Assembly (NCBI GenBank): GCA_910579295.1
Contig: CAJTTC010000008.1
Location: forward strand, 17,670-81,669
Direction of reading: 5' to 3'
DNA: 64,000 bases
From: an uncultured Christensenella sp.
Lineage (GTDB): Bacteria; Bacillota_A; Clostridia; Christensenellales; Borkfalkiaceae
Within the stretch, counting starts at the first letter, position 1. Each line of letters opens with the position of its first letter. The translations under genes were made by a program, and so were the position numbers. Positions 39,865-48,270 of the stretch are shown here, piece by piece. Below the pieces are notes generated by a model. That model worked only from the letters and a program-made list of their open reading frames with translations, searched no databases and was not told where the DNA came from.

Positions 39865-41484
39865 ATGGAAATGAAGAAGAGGGCGCTTGTTTCGGTTTCG
39901 GACAAGGCGTGCGTAGTTGAGTTTTGCAAAGGCTTGGTTGAAAACGGTTTTGAAATAATTTCGACGGGCGGCACGGCTAAGGCTTTGAAAGAGGCGGGGC
40001 TTAAAGTCATCGGTATATCGGAAATTACGGGCTTCCCCGAGTGTCTGGACGGCAGAGTTAAAACATTGCACCCCAACGTGCACGCGGGACTTTTGGCTAT
40101 GCGTTCCAATCCCGAGCATATGGCTCAGCTTGAAAAGCTCAACATCAACACCATTGATATCGTCTGTGTAAATTTATATCCCTTCAAGGCAACCTTAGCT
40201 AAGGGGGCGGACTTTGCCGAATGTATCGAAAATATAGATATAGGCGGTCCTACAATGATAAGGGCGGCGGCGAAAAATTATCAGGACGTAGCCGTTATCG
40301 TTGACCCTAAGGACTATGACAAAGTGCTTGCCGAGCTGAAAAACGGCGGAGTAACTCTGCAAACAAAAAAATATTTGCAGTACAAGGTGTTTGCGCATAC
40401 CGCTGTTTACGACAGTCTTATATCAAATTATCTCGCTTCACAGTTGGGTATAGAGTATCCCGACAGCGTAACCTTTGCTTACGAAAAGGCTCAGGAAATG
40501 CGTTACGGCGAAAACCCTCAGCAATCGGCTGTTTTCTATAAGGAGGAGTTCCCCCGCAAGGGCAGTCTGGCTACGGCCAAACAGCTCTGGGGCAAGGAGC
40601 TTTCCTATAACAATATCAACGACGCAAACGGCGCGTTGGAGCTTTTAAAGGAGTTCGGTTCAATTCCCGCAGTAGTTGCCTGCAAGCACGCAAATCCCTG
40701 CGGAGTCGGCACGGGCAAAGATATTCACGAAGCGTATCTGCGCGCTTACAATTCCGACCCCGTATCGGTGTTCGGCGGCATACTCGCAATCAACGGCGAG
40801 GTGGACGAAGCGACGGCGACCGAAATCAATAAAATATTCATAGAAATCGTAATGGCGCCGTCCTATTCCCAAAAGGCTCTCGAAATTCTTGAACAGAAAA
40901 AGAATATCCGTCTTTTGGTAATCGACGACATATCCGCGAGAAGAGAGGCTTCGGCTAAGGATATGAAAAAGGTTTACGGCGGCTTGCTTGTTCAGCAATA
41001 CGACGAATGTCTTATCAAGGGCGAGGATATGAAACTGTTCTCAACCAAGGCGGACGTAGAGGAGAGCGTGTTGCCGAGCGGGAAAACCAAGACGGTTTAC
41101 GGTTGCGGCGTAGTTACCGACCGTGCGCCCACGAAAGAGGAAATCGAGGCGCTTATGTTCAATTGGCGCGTTGTAAAGCATACAAAGTCTAACGCTATTG
41201 TTATCGGTAAAGCGGGCAGAACGACGGGTATCGGTATGGGTCAGACAAACCGTATCTGGGCGGCTCAGCAGGCTATTGCGCATGCGGGCGCGGAGGCTAA
41301 GGGGTCTGTAATGGCTTCCGACGCTTTCTTCCCGTTCCCCGACTGCGTAGAGGAATGTGTGAAGGCGGGCATTACGGCAATTATTCAGCCCGGCGGTTCA
41401 ATTCAGGACAAGGCTTCGGTCGAGGCTTGCAATGCGGCGGGTATAGCAATGGTGTTTGTCGGCGACAGGCACTTCAAGCACTGA
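39865..41484 (+). CDS. purH: Bifunctional AICAR formyltransferase / IMP cyclohydrolase
   Basis: A 539-residue PurH with an N-terminal MGS-like cyclohydrolase domain (ALVSVSDKACVVEF, STGGTAKAL, DGRVKTLHP) and a C-terminal formyltransferase domain (CKHANPCGVG, RTTGIGMGQTNR, DAFFPFPD). It performs the last two steps to IMP. ATG 39865 follows TTGGAGAATAT as SD. Confidence 0.96.
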   Translation: MEMKKRALVSVSDKACVVEFCKGLVENGFEIISTGGTAKALKEAGLKVIGISEITGFPECLDGRVKTLHPNVHAGLLAMRSNPEHMAQLEKLNINTIDIVCVNLYPFKATLAKGADFAECIENIDIGGPTMIRAAAKNYQDVAVIVDPKDYDKVLAELKNGGVTLQTKKYLQYKVFAHTAVYDSLISNYLASQLGIEYPDSVTFAYEKAQEMRYGENPQQSAVFYKEEFPRKGSLATAKQLWGKELSYNNINDANGALELLKEFGSIPAVVACKHANPCGVGTGKDIHEAYLRAYNSDPVSVFGGILAINGEVDEATATEINKIFIEIVMAPSYSQKALEILEQKKNIRLLVIDDISARREASAKDMKKVYGGLLVQQYDECLIKGEDMKLFSTKADVEESVLPSGKTKTVYGCGVVTDRAPTKEEIEALMFNWRVVKHTKSNAIVIGKAGRTTGIGMGQTNRIWAAQQAIAHAGAEAKGSVMASDAFFPFPDCVEECVKAGITAIIQPGGSIQDKASVEACNAAGIAMVFVGDRHFKH

Positions 41485-41559
41485 TATAAAAACGCAATAA
41501 GGAGTTTGCAATTGAATTTTAGCAAATTCCAAATTAAATAATTTATAAAACGAAAGCAT

Positions 41560-42840
41560 ATGAAAGTTTTAGTTATAGGAAACGGCGGAAGAGAACACGC
41601 TGTGTTGCAGGCGCTTAAAAAGAGCGCTAAGGTAGATAAGCTGTATTGTATGAAGGGCAATGCGGGTACGGCGGAGATTGCCGAAAACGTAAACGTCGAC
41701 TATATGAACGTTGACGCGGTAGTCGGGTTTGCGCTCGACAATCCGCAGATTGACTACTACGTGGTAACTCCCGACGACCCCTTGGCGATAGGGCTTGTCG
41801 ACGCGCTCGAAAAAATCGGCAAGCGCTGTTTCGGACCAAATAAGGCGGCGGCGCAGATTGAGGCGAGCAAGGCGTTTGCAAAGGAGCTGATGCACAAGTA
41901 CGGCATACCCACGGCGAAGTCGCAGACGTTCGATAATTACGGCGAAGCTCTCGAATACGTAAGAAAAGAGGGCGCGCCAATCGTGTTAAAGGCGGACGGA
42001 CTTGCTCTCGGCAAGGGCGTGCTCGTCTGTGAAACGTTAAAGCAAGCCGAAGAGGGTTTAAAGGAAATAATGCTTGACAGGGCGTTCGGCGCGGCGGGCA
42101 ATAAAATAGTTATCGAAGAATGTATGCGCGGATTAAAATATACCCCCGGCGAAGAGGTTTCCGTGCTGTGCTTTACCGACGGCAAGACAATCGTTCCTAT
42201 GATAACGTCGTGCGATCACAAGCGCGCTTCCGACGGCGACAAGGGGCTGAATACGGGCGGTATGGGTACCTTTTCGCCCTGTCCGTTCTGGACGGCGGAG
42301 CTTGAAAAAGAGGTATATGACACGATACTTTTACCCACGGTAAAGGCAATGAGCGCCGAGGGCAGACCGTTTAAAGGCTGTCTGTATTTCGGGCTTATGC
42401 GCACCGACAAGGGTATGAAGGTCGTTGAATACAACTCGCGCTTCGGCGATCCCGAAACGCAGGTCGTTCTGCCTATGTTAAAGACCGATTTAATGGAAAT
42501 ATTCGAAGCTGTCACGGACGAAAGACTCGACCAAATCAAAATCGAATGGGAAGAGGGCGCGTGCGTGTGCGTAGTGCTTGCCAGCGGCGGTTATCCCACG
42601 CACTATCAGAAGGGCAAGGAGATAACGGTCGGCGACGTGGGCGACTGTCAGATTATACATGCGGGCACGGCGATTAAGGACGGCAAGCTTGTAACAAACG
42701 GCGGCAGAGTGCTCGGCGTGGTTGCAAAGGGCAAGACGACGGACGAGGCGCGGACTAAGGCGTACGCCGCTGTTAAAAATATTAAGTGGGAAGGAATGAG
42801 CTACCGCACGGATATAGGCGTTAAATACCGCGAGGGTTAA
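41560..42840 (+). CDS. purD: Phosphoribosylamine-glycine ligase
   Basis: A 426-residue ATP-grasp ligase: VIGNGGREHAV at the N end, VLKADGLALGKGV in the ATP-grasp domain, EYNSRFGDPETQ near the metal site. It makes GAR from phosphoribosylamine and glycine. There is only a weak SD before ATG 41560, after a 75-nt gap from purH. purL follows 5 nt later. Confidence 0.96.
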   Translation: MKVLVIGNGGREHAVLQALKKSAKVDKLYCMKGNAGTAEIAENVNVDYMNVDAVVGFALDNPQIDYYVVTPDDPLAIGLVDALEKIGKRCFGPNKAAAQIEASKAFAKELMHKYGIPTAKSQTFDNYGEALEYVRKEGAPIVLKADGLALGKGVLVCETLKQAEEGLKEIMLDRAFGAAGNKIVIEECMRGLKYTPGEEVSVLCFTDGKTIVPMITSCDHKRASDGDKGLNTGGMGTFSPCPFWTAELEKEVYDTILLPTVKAMSAEGRPFKGCLYFGLMRTDKGMKVVEYNSRFGDPETQVVLPMLKTDLMEIFEAVTDERLDQIKIEWEEGACVCVVLASGGYPTHYQKGKEITVGDVGDCQIIHAGTAIKDGKLVTNGGRVLGVVAKGKTTDEARTKAYAAVKNIKWEGMSYRTDIGVKYREG

Positions 42841-42845
42841 TAAAT

Positions 42846-45800
42846 ATGATATACAGAATTTTTGTTGAAAAGAAAGATAATTTGCAGGCGAAAAAGGTTG
42901 CCGAGGACATACATAATCTCTTAAAGATTGACGTGAAAGACGTGCGTCAGCTTATTCGTTACGACGTCGAAAAGATAACCAAAGCCGAATTCCACGCCGC
43001 TGTTCCGTGCGTGTTCTCCGAGCCGCCCGTCGACGACGTGTACCTTGAAGAGGTGGAAATTCCCGACGACTATAAAGTGTTTGCCGTTGCGTACCTTACG
43101 GGGCAATACGATCAGCGGGCGGACAGCGCGGCGCAGTGCGTTCAGCTTTTAACGCAAAAGGAGCGTCCGCTTATAAAGTGCGCTACGGTTTACGCGATAA
43201 AGGGCGTAAATCAGACTCAGCTTGCAAAGATTAAAAAGCACCTTATAAACCCCGTGGAGAGCGAGGAGGTCGGGCTTGAAAAACCCGAAAGCTTAGCGCA
43301 CGTTGCTCTCGCGGTCGAGGACGTAAAGGACGTTGACGGCTTTACGGCTATGACGGACAAGCAGATTGCAGACTACCATTCAAAGATGGGCTTGGCGATG
43401 TCGGTTGAGGACTTGGCGTTCGTTCGTGACTACTTTATCAAAGAGGGGCGCAATCCGACCGAAACCGAAATAAAGGTAATAGACACGTATTGGTCTGACC
43501 ATTGCAGGCATACAACGTTTGCAACAGAGCTTACGGACGTCGTTGTCAAGAGCGATAATCCTCACATTAACGCGGCGTTGCAGGAATATAAGGGGCTTTT
43601 TGCCGAGTTGTACAAAAACCGTACGGATAAATACCCCTGTCTTATGGATATAGCAACCATAGCCGTTAAAAAGCTCAAAAAGGAAGGGCTGTTGGACAAT
43701 CTCGACGAGAGCGACGAAATCAACGCTTGCTCTATAAAGATTGACGCCGTTATAGACGGCAAACCCGAAAAATACACGGTAATGTTCAAAAACGAAACGC
43801 ACAATCACCCTACGGAAATAGAGCCGTTCGGCGGTGCTGCTACCTGTTTGGGGGGAGCAATCCGCGACCCTCTTTCGGGCAGAACCTACGTGCTGCAGTC
43901 TATGCGCGTTACGGGGTGTTCCGACCCTACCGAGCCGATTGAAAACACCCTTGCGGGAAAGCTTCCGCAGCGCGTTATCACCAAGACTGCGGCGGCGGGC
44001 TTCTCGTCGTACGGCAATCAGATAGGACTTGCAACGGGACAGGTTGAAGAGGTTTATCACGCAGGTTTCAAGGCTAAGAGGTTGGAAACGGGCTTTGTGG
44101 TAGGCGGCGCTAAATCGGATATGATTTACCGCGAAAAGCCCGCCGAGGGGGATAAGATTATCCTTTTGGGCGGAGAGACGGGGCGCGACGGTTGCGGTGG
44201 CGCAACGGGCTCGTCGAAGGCTCACGACAAGAAGTCGGTGCAGACGTGCGGAGCGGAAGTGCAAAAGGGCAATGCGCTCACGGAGAGAAAGCTGCAAAGA
44301 CTGTTCCTCAACGAAAAAGCAACCCGTATGATTAAGAAGTGTAACGACTTCGGCGCGGGCGGCGTGTCGGTTGCAATAGGCGAGCTTGCCGACGGACTTG
44401 TAATCGAACTCGATAAAGTTCCCAAGAAATACGAGGGGCTGTCGGGCACAGAGCTTGCCATATCCGAAAGTCAGGAAAGAATGGCGGTGGTTGTCGCCGA
44501 AGAGAACGTAGAAGCGTTTATCGCTCTTGCGGCGGAAGAGAACCTTGCCGCAACGCCCGTAGCTACCGTTACCGACGACAGAAGAATGAAGATGAATTAT
44601 CGCGGTAAGGCGATTGTCGACATTTCCCGCGACTTCCTTGATACTAACGGCGTAAAGCAGAAAATCAGCGCCGAGATAAACGACAACGTAACCGATTTCT
44701 TTGCTAAACCCGAAGTAACCGATTTCAGAAAAGCCGTTGCCGATACTCTTGCGCAACTCAACGTCTGCTCCAAAAAGGGGCTTGCCGAGATGTTCGACTC
44801 GACTATCGGCGCTAAGTCTGTGTATATGCCCTTCGGCGGCAAAAATCAGCTCACTCCCGTAATTGCCATGGCGGCTAAAATTATGGGCGGAGAAACGGAC
44901 GACTGCACTGTTTCGGCTTACGGTTATAGTCCCGAGCTGTCCTCGTCGTCGCCTTTCACGGGCGCAATTTATGCGATTGTTACCTCTGTTGCAAAGGTGG
45001 TTGCGGCGGGCGGTGATTACCGCGACGTGCGCCTATCCTTGCAGGAGTTCTTTATGCGTTTAAGGGACGACCCCAAGCGTTGGGGGGTGCCTCTCGCGGC
45101 GTTGCTCGGAGCGCTTCACGCGCAACTCAATCTAGGTCTGGGCGCAATAGGCGGCAAGGACTCTATGAGCGGTACTTTCGAGGATATAGACGTTCCTCCT
45201 ACGTTGATATCGTTTGCGCTCGCACCCGCAAAGGCTTCGCAACTCATCACAAACGTGCTTAACGGAGCGGGCAAAAAGCTCTATCTTCTGCCTATGCGCA
45301 AGGACGAATGTCAGATTCCCGACTTTGAGTACTTAAAGAAACTGTTTTTCGTAATACGCCTGAATATCGAGAACGGCAATATAGGCTTTGCGACGGTTGT
45401 TGAAAAGGGCGGCGTTGTGCCTGCCGTAATAAAGAGCTGTCTCGGTAACGGTCTGGGCTTTGACTTTACGGGCGACGAGGGGTATCTGTTTGCCGAAAGA
45501 TACGGTGATATTATCGTGTCTGCGGAAGATATCGGCAAGTTGGGTAACGATATTGTGCGTGTGCTTGTCGGCAAGTCTACGGACGGCGGGTTTACATACG
45601 GCGGCGAAAACGTAACGGTGGAAGAGGCGACCTCGTGCTATATGGGCAAACTAGCATCAGTGTTCCCTGTAACAGCCAAGGCGGATGGCACGGTTCCCGA
45701 CTGCGATTACAGCGGCGGCGCTAAGTATACCAACATATCGACGAAGATTGCCAAGCCCCGCGTGTTTATTCCTGCATTCCCCGGAACAAACTGCGAGCTC

Positions 45801-46550
45801 GATACGGCAAGGGCGTTCAGACTTGCGGGTGCTGAGCCCGAAATCCTCGTAATTAAAAACCGCACGGCGGCGGATATCGAGGAGAGCGTGCAGGCAATTA
45901 TTTCTGCGATAGATAAGTCCAACATAATAGCTTTCCCCGGCGGTTTCTCGGGCGGCGACGAACCCGACGGGTCGGGCAAGTTTATTGCCACTACGTTCAA
46001 AAACCCCGCGATTGCAGAGCGAATTATGGAACTTCTGAACAACCGCGACGGACTTGCTATCGGCATATGTAACGGTTTTCAGGCGTTAATCAAGCTCGGA
46101 CTTGTACCTTACGGCAAGGTCAGCCCGCTTACGGCAATTTCGCCCACGCTTACGTTCAACAATATTTCGCGTCACGTATCGACTATGGTAAATATCCGCG
46201 TAGCAAGCAATCTCAGTCCCTGGCTCAGCGGCTGTAACGTAGGCGACGTGTATTCCGTACCCGTATCCCACGGCGAGGGCAAAGTGGTTGCGCCCGTCGG
46301 AGAGCTTGAAAAGATGCTTGCGGGCGGTCAGATTGCAACGCAATACGTTGATTTGAGCGGCAAACCTACAATGGTCAGCCCCTATAACCCCAACGGCAGT
46401 ATGTGGGCGATAGAGGGTATCACCTCTCCCGACGGCAGAGTGTTCGGCAAGATGGGTCACAGCGAGAGGGTAGGTAAAAACCTCTACAAGAATTACGACG
46501 GCAACTTCGATATGAAGATATTCGAAAGTGGCGTTAAGTATTTCAAATAA
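42846..46550 (+). CDS. purL: Phosphoribosylformylglycinamidine synthase, single-chain
   Basis: A 1,234-residue large PurL (FGAR amidotransferase). An N-terminal PurS-like domain (about 1-140), two PurM-type halves (with FKNETHNHPTEIEPFGGAAT and GIGAIGGKDSMSG-like LGAIGGKDSMSG) and a C-terminal class I glutaminase domain (FPGTNCELDTARAF, GICNGFQAL with the nucleophile Cys, SHGEGK) are fused. Separate purQ and purS genes are therefore not needed. It is the last gene of the purine cluster. Confidence 0.96.
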   Translation: MIYRIFVEKKDNLQAKKVAEDIHNLLKIDVKDVRQLIRYDVEKITKAEFHAAVPCVFSEPPVDDVYLEEVEIPDDYKVFAVAYLTGQYDQRADSAAQCVQLLTQKERPLIKCATVYAIKGVNQTQLAKIKKHLINPVESEEVGLEKPESLAHVALAVEDVKDVDGFTAMTDKQIADYHSKMGLAMSVEDLAFVRDYFIKEGRNPTETEIKVIDTYWSDHCRHTTFATELTDVVVKSDNPHINAALQEYKGLFAELYKNRTDKYPCLMDIATIAVKKLKKEGLLDNLDESDEINACSIKIDAVIDGKPEKYTVMFKNETHNHPTEIEPFGGAATCLGGAIRDPLSGRTYVLQSMRVTGCSDPTEPIENTLAGKLPQRVITKTAAAGFSSYGNQIGLATGQVEEVYHAGFKAKRLETGFVVGGAKSDMIYREKPAEGDKIILLGGETGRDGCGGATGSSKAHDKKSVQTCGAEVQKGNALTERKLQRLFLNEKATRMIKKCNDFGAGGVSVAIGELADGLVIELDKVPKKYEGLSGTELAISESQERMAVVVAEENVEAFIALAAEENLAATPVATVTDDRRMKMNYRGKAIVDISRDFLDTNGVKQKISAEINDNVTDFFAKPEVTDFRKAVADTLAQLNVCSKKGLAEMFDSTIGAKSVYMPFGGKNQLTPVIAMAAKIMGGETDDCTVSAYGYSPELSSSSPFTGAIYAIVTSVAKVVAAGGDYRDVRLSLQEFFMRLRDDPKRWGVPLAALLGALHAQLNLGLGAIGGKDSMSGTFEDIDVPPTLISFALAPAKASQLITNVLNGAGKKLYLLPMRKDECQIPDFEYLKKLFFVIRLNIENGNIGFATVVEKGGVVPAVIKSCLGNGLGFDFTGDEGYLFAERYGDIIVSAEDIGKLGNDIVRVLVGKSTDGGFTYGGENVTVEEATSCYMGKLASVFPVTAKADGTVPDCDYSGGAKYTNISTKIAKPRVFIPAFPGTNCELDTARAFRLAGAEPEILVIKNRTAADIEESVQAIISAIDKSNIIAFPGGFSGGDEPDGSGKFIATTFKNPAIAERIMELLNNRDGLAIGICNGFQALIKLGLVPYGKVSPLTAISPTLTFNNISRHVSTMVNIRVASNLSPWLSGCNVGDVYSVPVSHGEGKVVAPVGELEKMLAGGQIATQYVDLSGKPTMVSPYNPNGSMWAIEGITSPDGRVFGKMGHSERVGKNLYKNYDGNFDMKIFESGVKYFK

Positions 46551-46570
46551 ATCAAACTTAAAAATAATTT

Positions 46571-46605
46571 ACAAGGCAGTCGCTAAGATTGCCTTGTAAT
46601 TTTAA
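46571..46605 (+). terminator. Terminator after the purine cluster
   Basis: ACAAGGCA (46571-46578) pairs with TGCCTTGT (46590-46597), followed by AATTTTAA. Confidence 0.72.
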
Positions 46606-46625
46606 ATATATCCGAAGCTTAAAGT

Positions 46626-46678
46626 GGACGATATATTCACACAAAATTCTTTACAAACACAATATTTAGTGATATAAT
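46626..46678 (+). promoter_or_regulatory. nrdR promoter with tandem NrdR boxes
   Basis: TTTACA (46650-46655), 17-bp spacer, TATAAT (46673-46678). ACACAATATTTAGTGA (46657-46672) is a good NrdR box inside the spacer. A weaker box (46626-46641, core ACGATATAT) lies 15 bp upstream, the usual spacing for paired boxes. Confidence 0.7.
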
Positions 46679-46705
46679 AATAAAAAGTCCATAAGGGGAA
46701 AATCT

Positions 46706-47164
46706 ATGAAATGTATGTATTGCGGTTGCGAGGACAGTAAAGTTATCGACAGCCGTTCCGCCGACGAGGGCAGAACCATAAGGCGCAGAAGGGAGTGCGT
46801 GCAGTGCGGCAAACGCTTTACCACGTACGAAACGATTGAGGATACGCCCGTGTTGGTTGTCAAGTCGGGCGGCACGCGCCAATCATATGACCCGCAGAAA
46901 ATCAAGAGCGGCATAATCAAGGCGTGCGAAAAGCGCCCCGTTTCAATGGAAAAGATAGACAAGCTTGTCGACGACATAACGAAGCATATATATAATTCCA
47001 TGGAACAGGAAATCACTTCAAAACAAATCGGCGAGCTTGTAATGGAAGGACTTAAAAATCTCGACGAGGTAGCGTATGTGCGCTACGCAAGCGTTTATCG
47101 CTCGTTTACCGACATAGACAGCTTTATGCAGGAGCTGCAAAAGATGATGGCGGGCAGAAAATAA
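46706..47164 (+). CDS. nrdR: Transcriptional repressor NrdR
   Basis: A 152-residue NrdR: a zinc ribbon (CMYCG and CVQCGKRFTTYE) followed by an ATP-cone domain (about 48-138). It senses dATP/ATP and represses ribonucleotide reductase genes. SD AAGGGG precedes ATG 46706, and NrdR-box sequences in its own promoter indicate autoregulation. No nrd genes lie in the window. Confidence 0.96.
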   Translation: MKCMYCGCEDSKVIDSRSADEGRTIRRRRECVQCGKRFTTYETIEDTPVLVVKSGGTRQSYDPQKIKSGIIKACEKRPVSMEKIDKLVDDITKHIYNSMEQEITSKQIGELVMEGLKNLDEVAYVRYASVYRSFTDIDSFMQELQKMMAGRK

Positions 47165-47182
47165 AATGCGAATTTAAGGAAC

Positions 47183-47211
47183 AAGGCAGTTAATAACTGC
47201 CTTAAAATTTT
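47183..47211 (+). terminator. Terminator between nrdR and ispG
   Basis: AAGGCAGT (47183-47190) pairs with ACTGCCTT (47196-47203), followed by AAAATTTT. It leaves 11 nt before the ispG start. Confidence 0.72.
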
Positions 47212-47214
47212 GAT

Positions 47215-48270
47215 ATGGGAAATTACGTAACTAAGCGCGTGAATATCGGCGGCGTCAGTATCGGCGGCGGCGAAAGCGTTAAAATTCAGTCAATGTGCAC
47301 AACAAAGACGAGCGACGTTGAAAACACCGTCGGGCAGATAAACGCGCTTGCCGCCGCGGGGTGTGACATAATACGCGTTTCAGTCCTTGACGAGCAAGAC
47401 GCGGCGGCGATAAAGGTAATCAAAAACTCAATAAAAATACCCCTTGTCGCGGATATTCATTTCTCGCACAGACTTGCCGTTTCCGCCATAGAAAACGGTT
47501 GCGACAAAGTGCGTATTAACCCCGGCAACATAGGCGACGACAGTCAACTAAGGGCGGTTGCGGACTGCATTAAGGCGCATAAAATTCCCGTGCGCGTCGG
47601 TGCGAATACTGGCAGTATAAAAAAGAGCTTTGCCGAAAAGTACGGCAGAAGCGAGCAGGCTCTTGTGGAGAGCGCGTTGCAGAATGCGGCAATTTTGGAA
47701 AAGTGCGGCGTGGACGATATTGTCATTTCGGTTAAGGCTTCCGACGCGGCTCTGACTTACCGCGCGTACAGCTTGTTGGCGAACAGATGCGTATATCCAT
47801 TGCATATCGGCGTAACCGAGGCGGGGACGGAGCAAATGGCGGTCGTAAAGTCTAGCGCGGCGCTTGGCGCGTTGCTGTTAAACGGTATAGGAGATACTCT
47901 GCGCGTTTCGATTACGGGCGACCCCGTTAACGAGGTTTACGCGGCGCGCAGGCTATTGCGCGCGGTTGGGCTGGACAAAAATTTTGTCAACGTCATTTCC
48001 TGTCCCACGTGCGGCAGATGCCGTTGGGACGTAATCTCTCTCGCTCAAAAGGTTAACGAGTGGGTGGAGCACGTTCAGAAGCCGCTCAGCATTGCCGTTA
48101 TGGGGTGCGTGGTAAACGGACCGGGGGAAGCAAAAGACTGCGATATAGGTATAGCGGGCTCTGAAGAGTACTGTGTGATTTTCAGGAACGGAGAGATATT
48201 GAAGCGCGTTGCGGCTGAGAACGCGGAGAACGAGTTCAGGACGGAGATAGAAAAACTTATTTATGGCTGA
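47215..48270 (+). CDS. ispG: 4-hydroxy-3-methylbut-2-enyl diphosphate synthase (flavodoxin/ferredoxin)
   Basis: A 351-residue [4Fe-4S] enzyme of the MEP isoprenoid pathway. IQSMCTTKTSD and VADIHFSHRLA are in the TIM barrel; CPTCGR and a later GCVVNGPGEA supply the cluster ligands. ATG 47215 has no SD; a TAAAAT 6 nt upstream suggests a leaderless start, although its -35 is poor. It ends with an 8-nt overlap onto the next gene, in the position where polC is normally found. Confidence 0.93.
   Translation: MGNYVTKRVNIGGVSIGGGESVKIQSMCTTKTSDVENTVGQINALAAAGCDIIRVSVLDEQDAAAIKVIKNSIKIPLVADIHFSHRLAVSAIENGCDKVRINPGNIGDDSQLRAVADCIKAHKIPVRVGANTGSIKKSFAEKYGRSEQALVESALQNAAILEKCGVDDIVISVKASDAALTYRAYSLLANRCVYPLHIGVTEAGTEQMAVVKSSAALGALLLNGIGDTLRVSITGDPVNEVYAARRLLRAVGLDKNFVNVISCPTCGRCRWDVISLAQKVNEWVEHVQKPLSIAVMGCVVNGPGEAKDCDIGIAGSEEYCVIFRNGEILKRVAAENAENEFRTEIEKLIYG

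Noticed and set aside
39081..40109. 342-residue minus-strand frame across purM-purN-purH
   Set aside because: It spans three real genes in antisense and shows no recognisable domain.
43380..44756. 458-residue open frame on the minus strand inside purL
   Set aside because: It lies wholly opposite a conserved purL coding region; codon bias and composition are those of a shadow frame, with no SD or family motifs.
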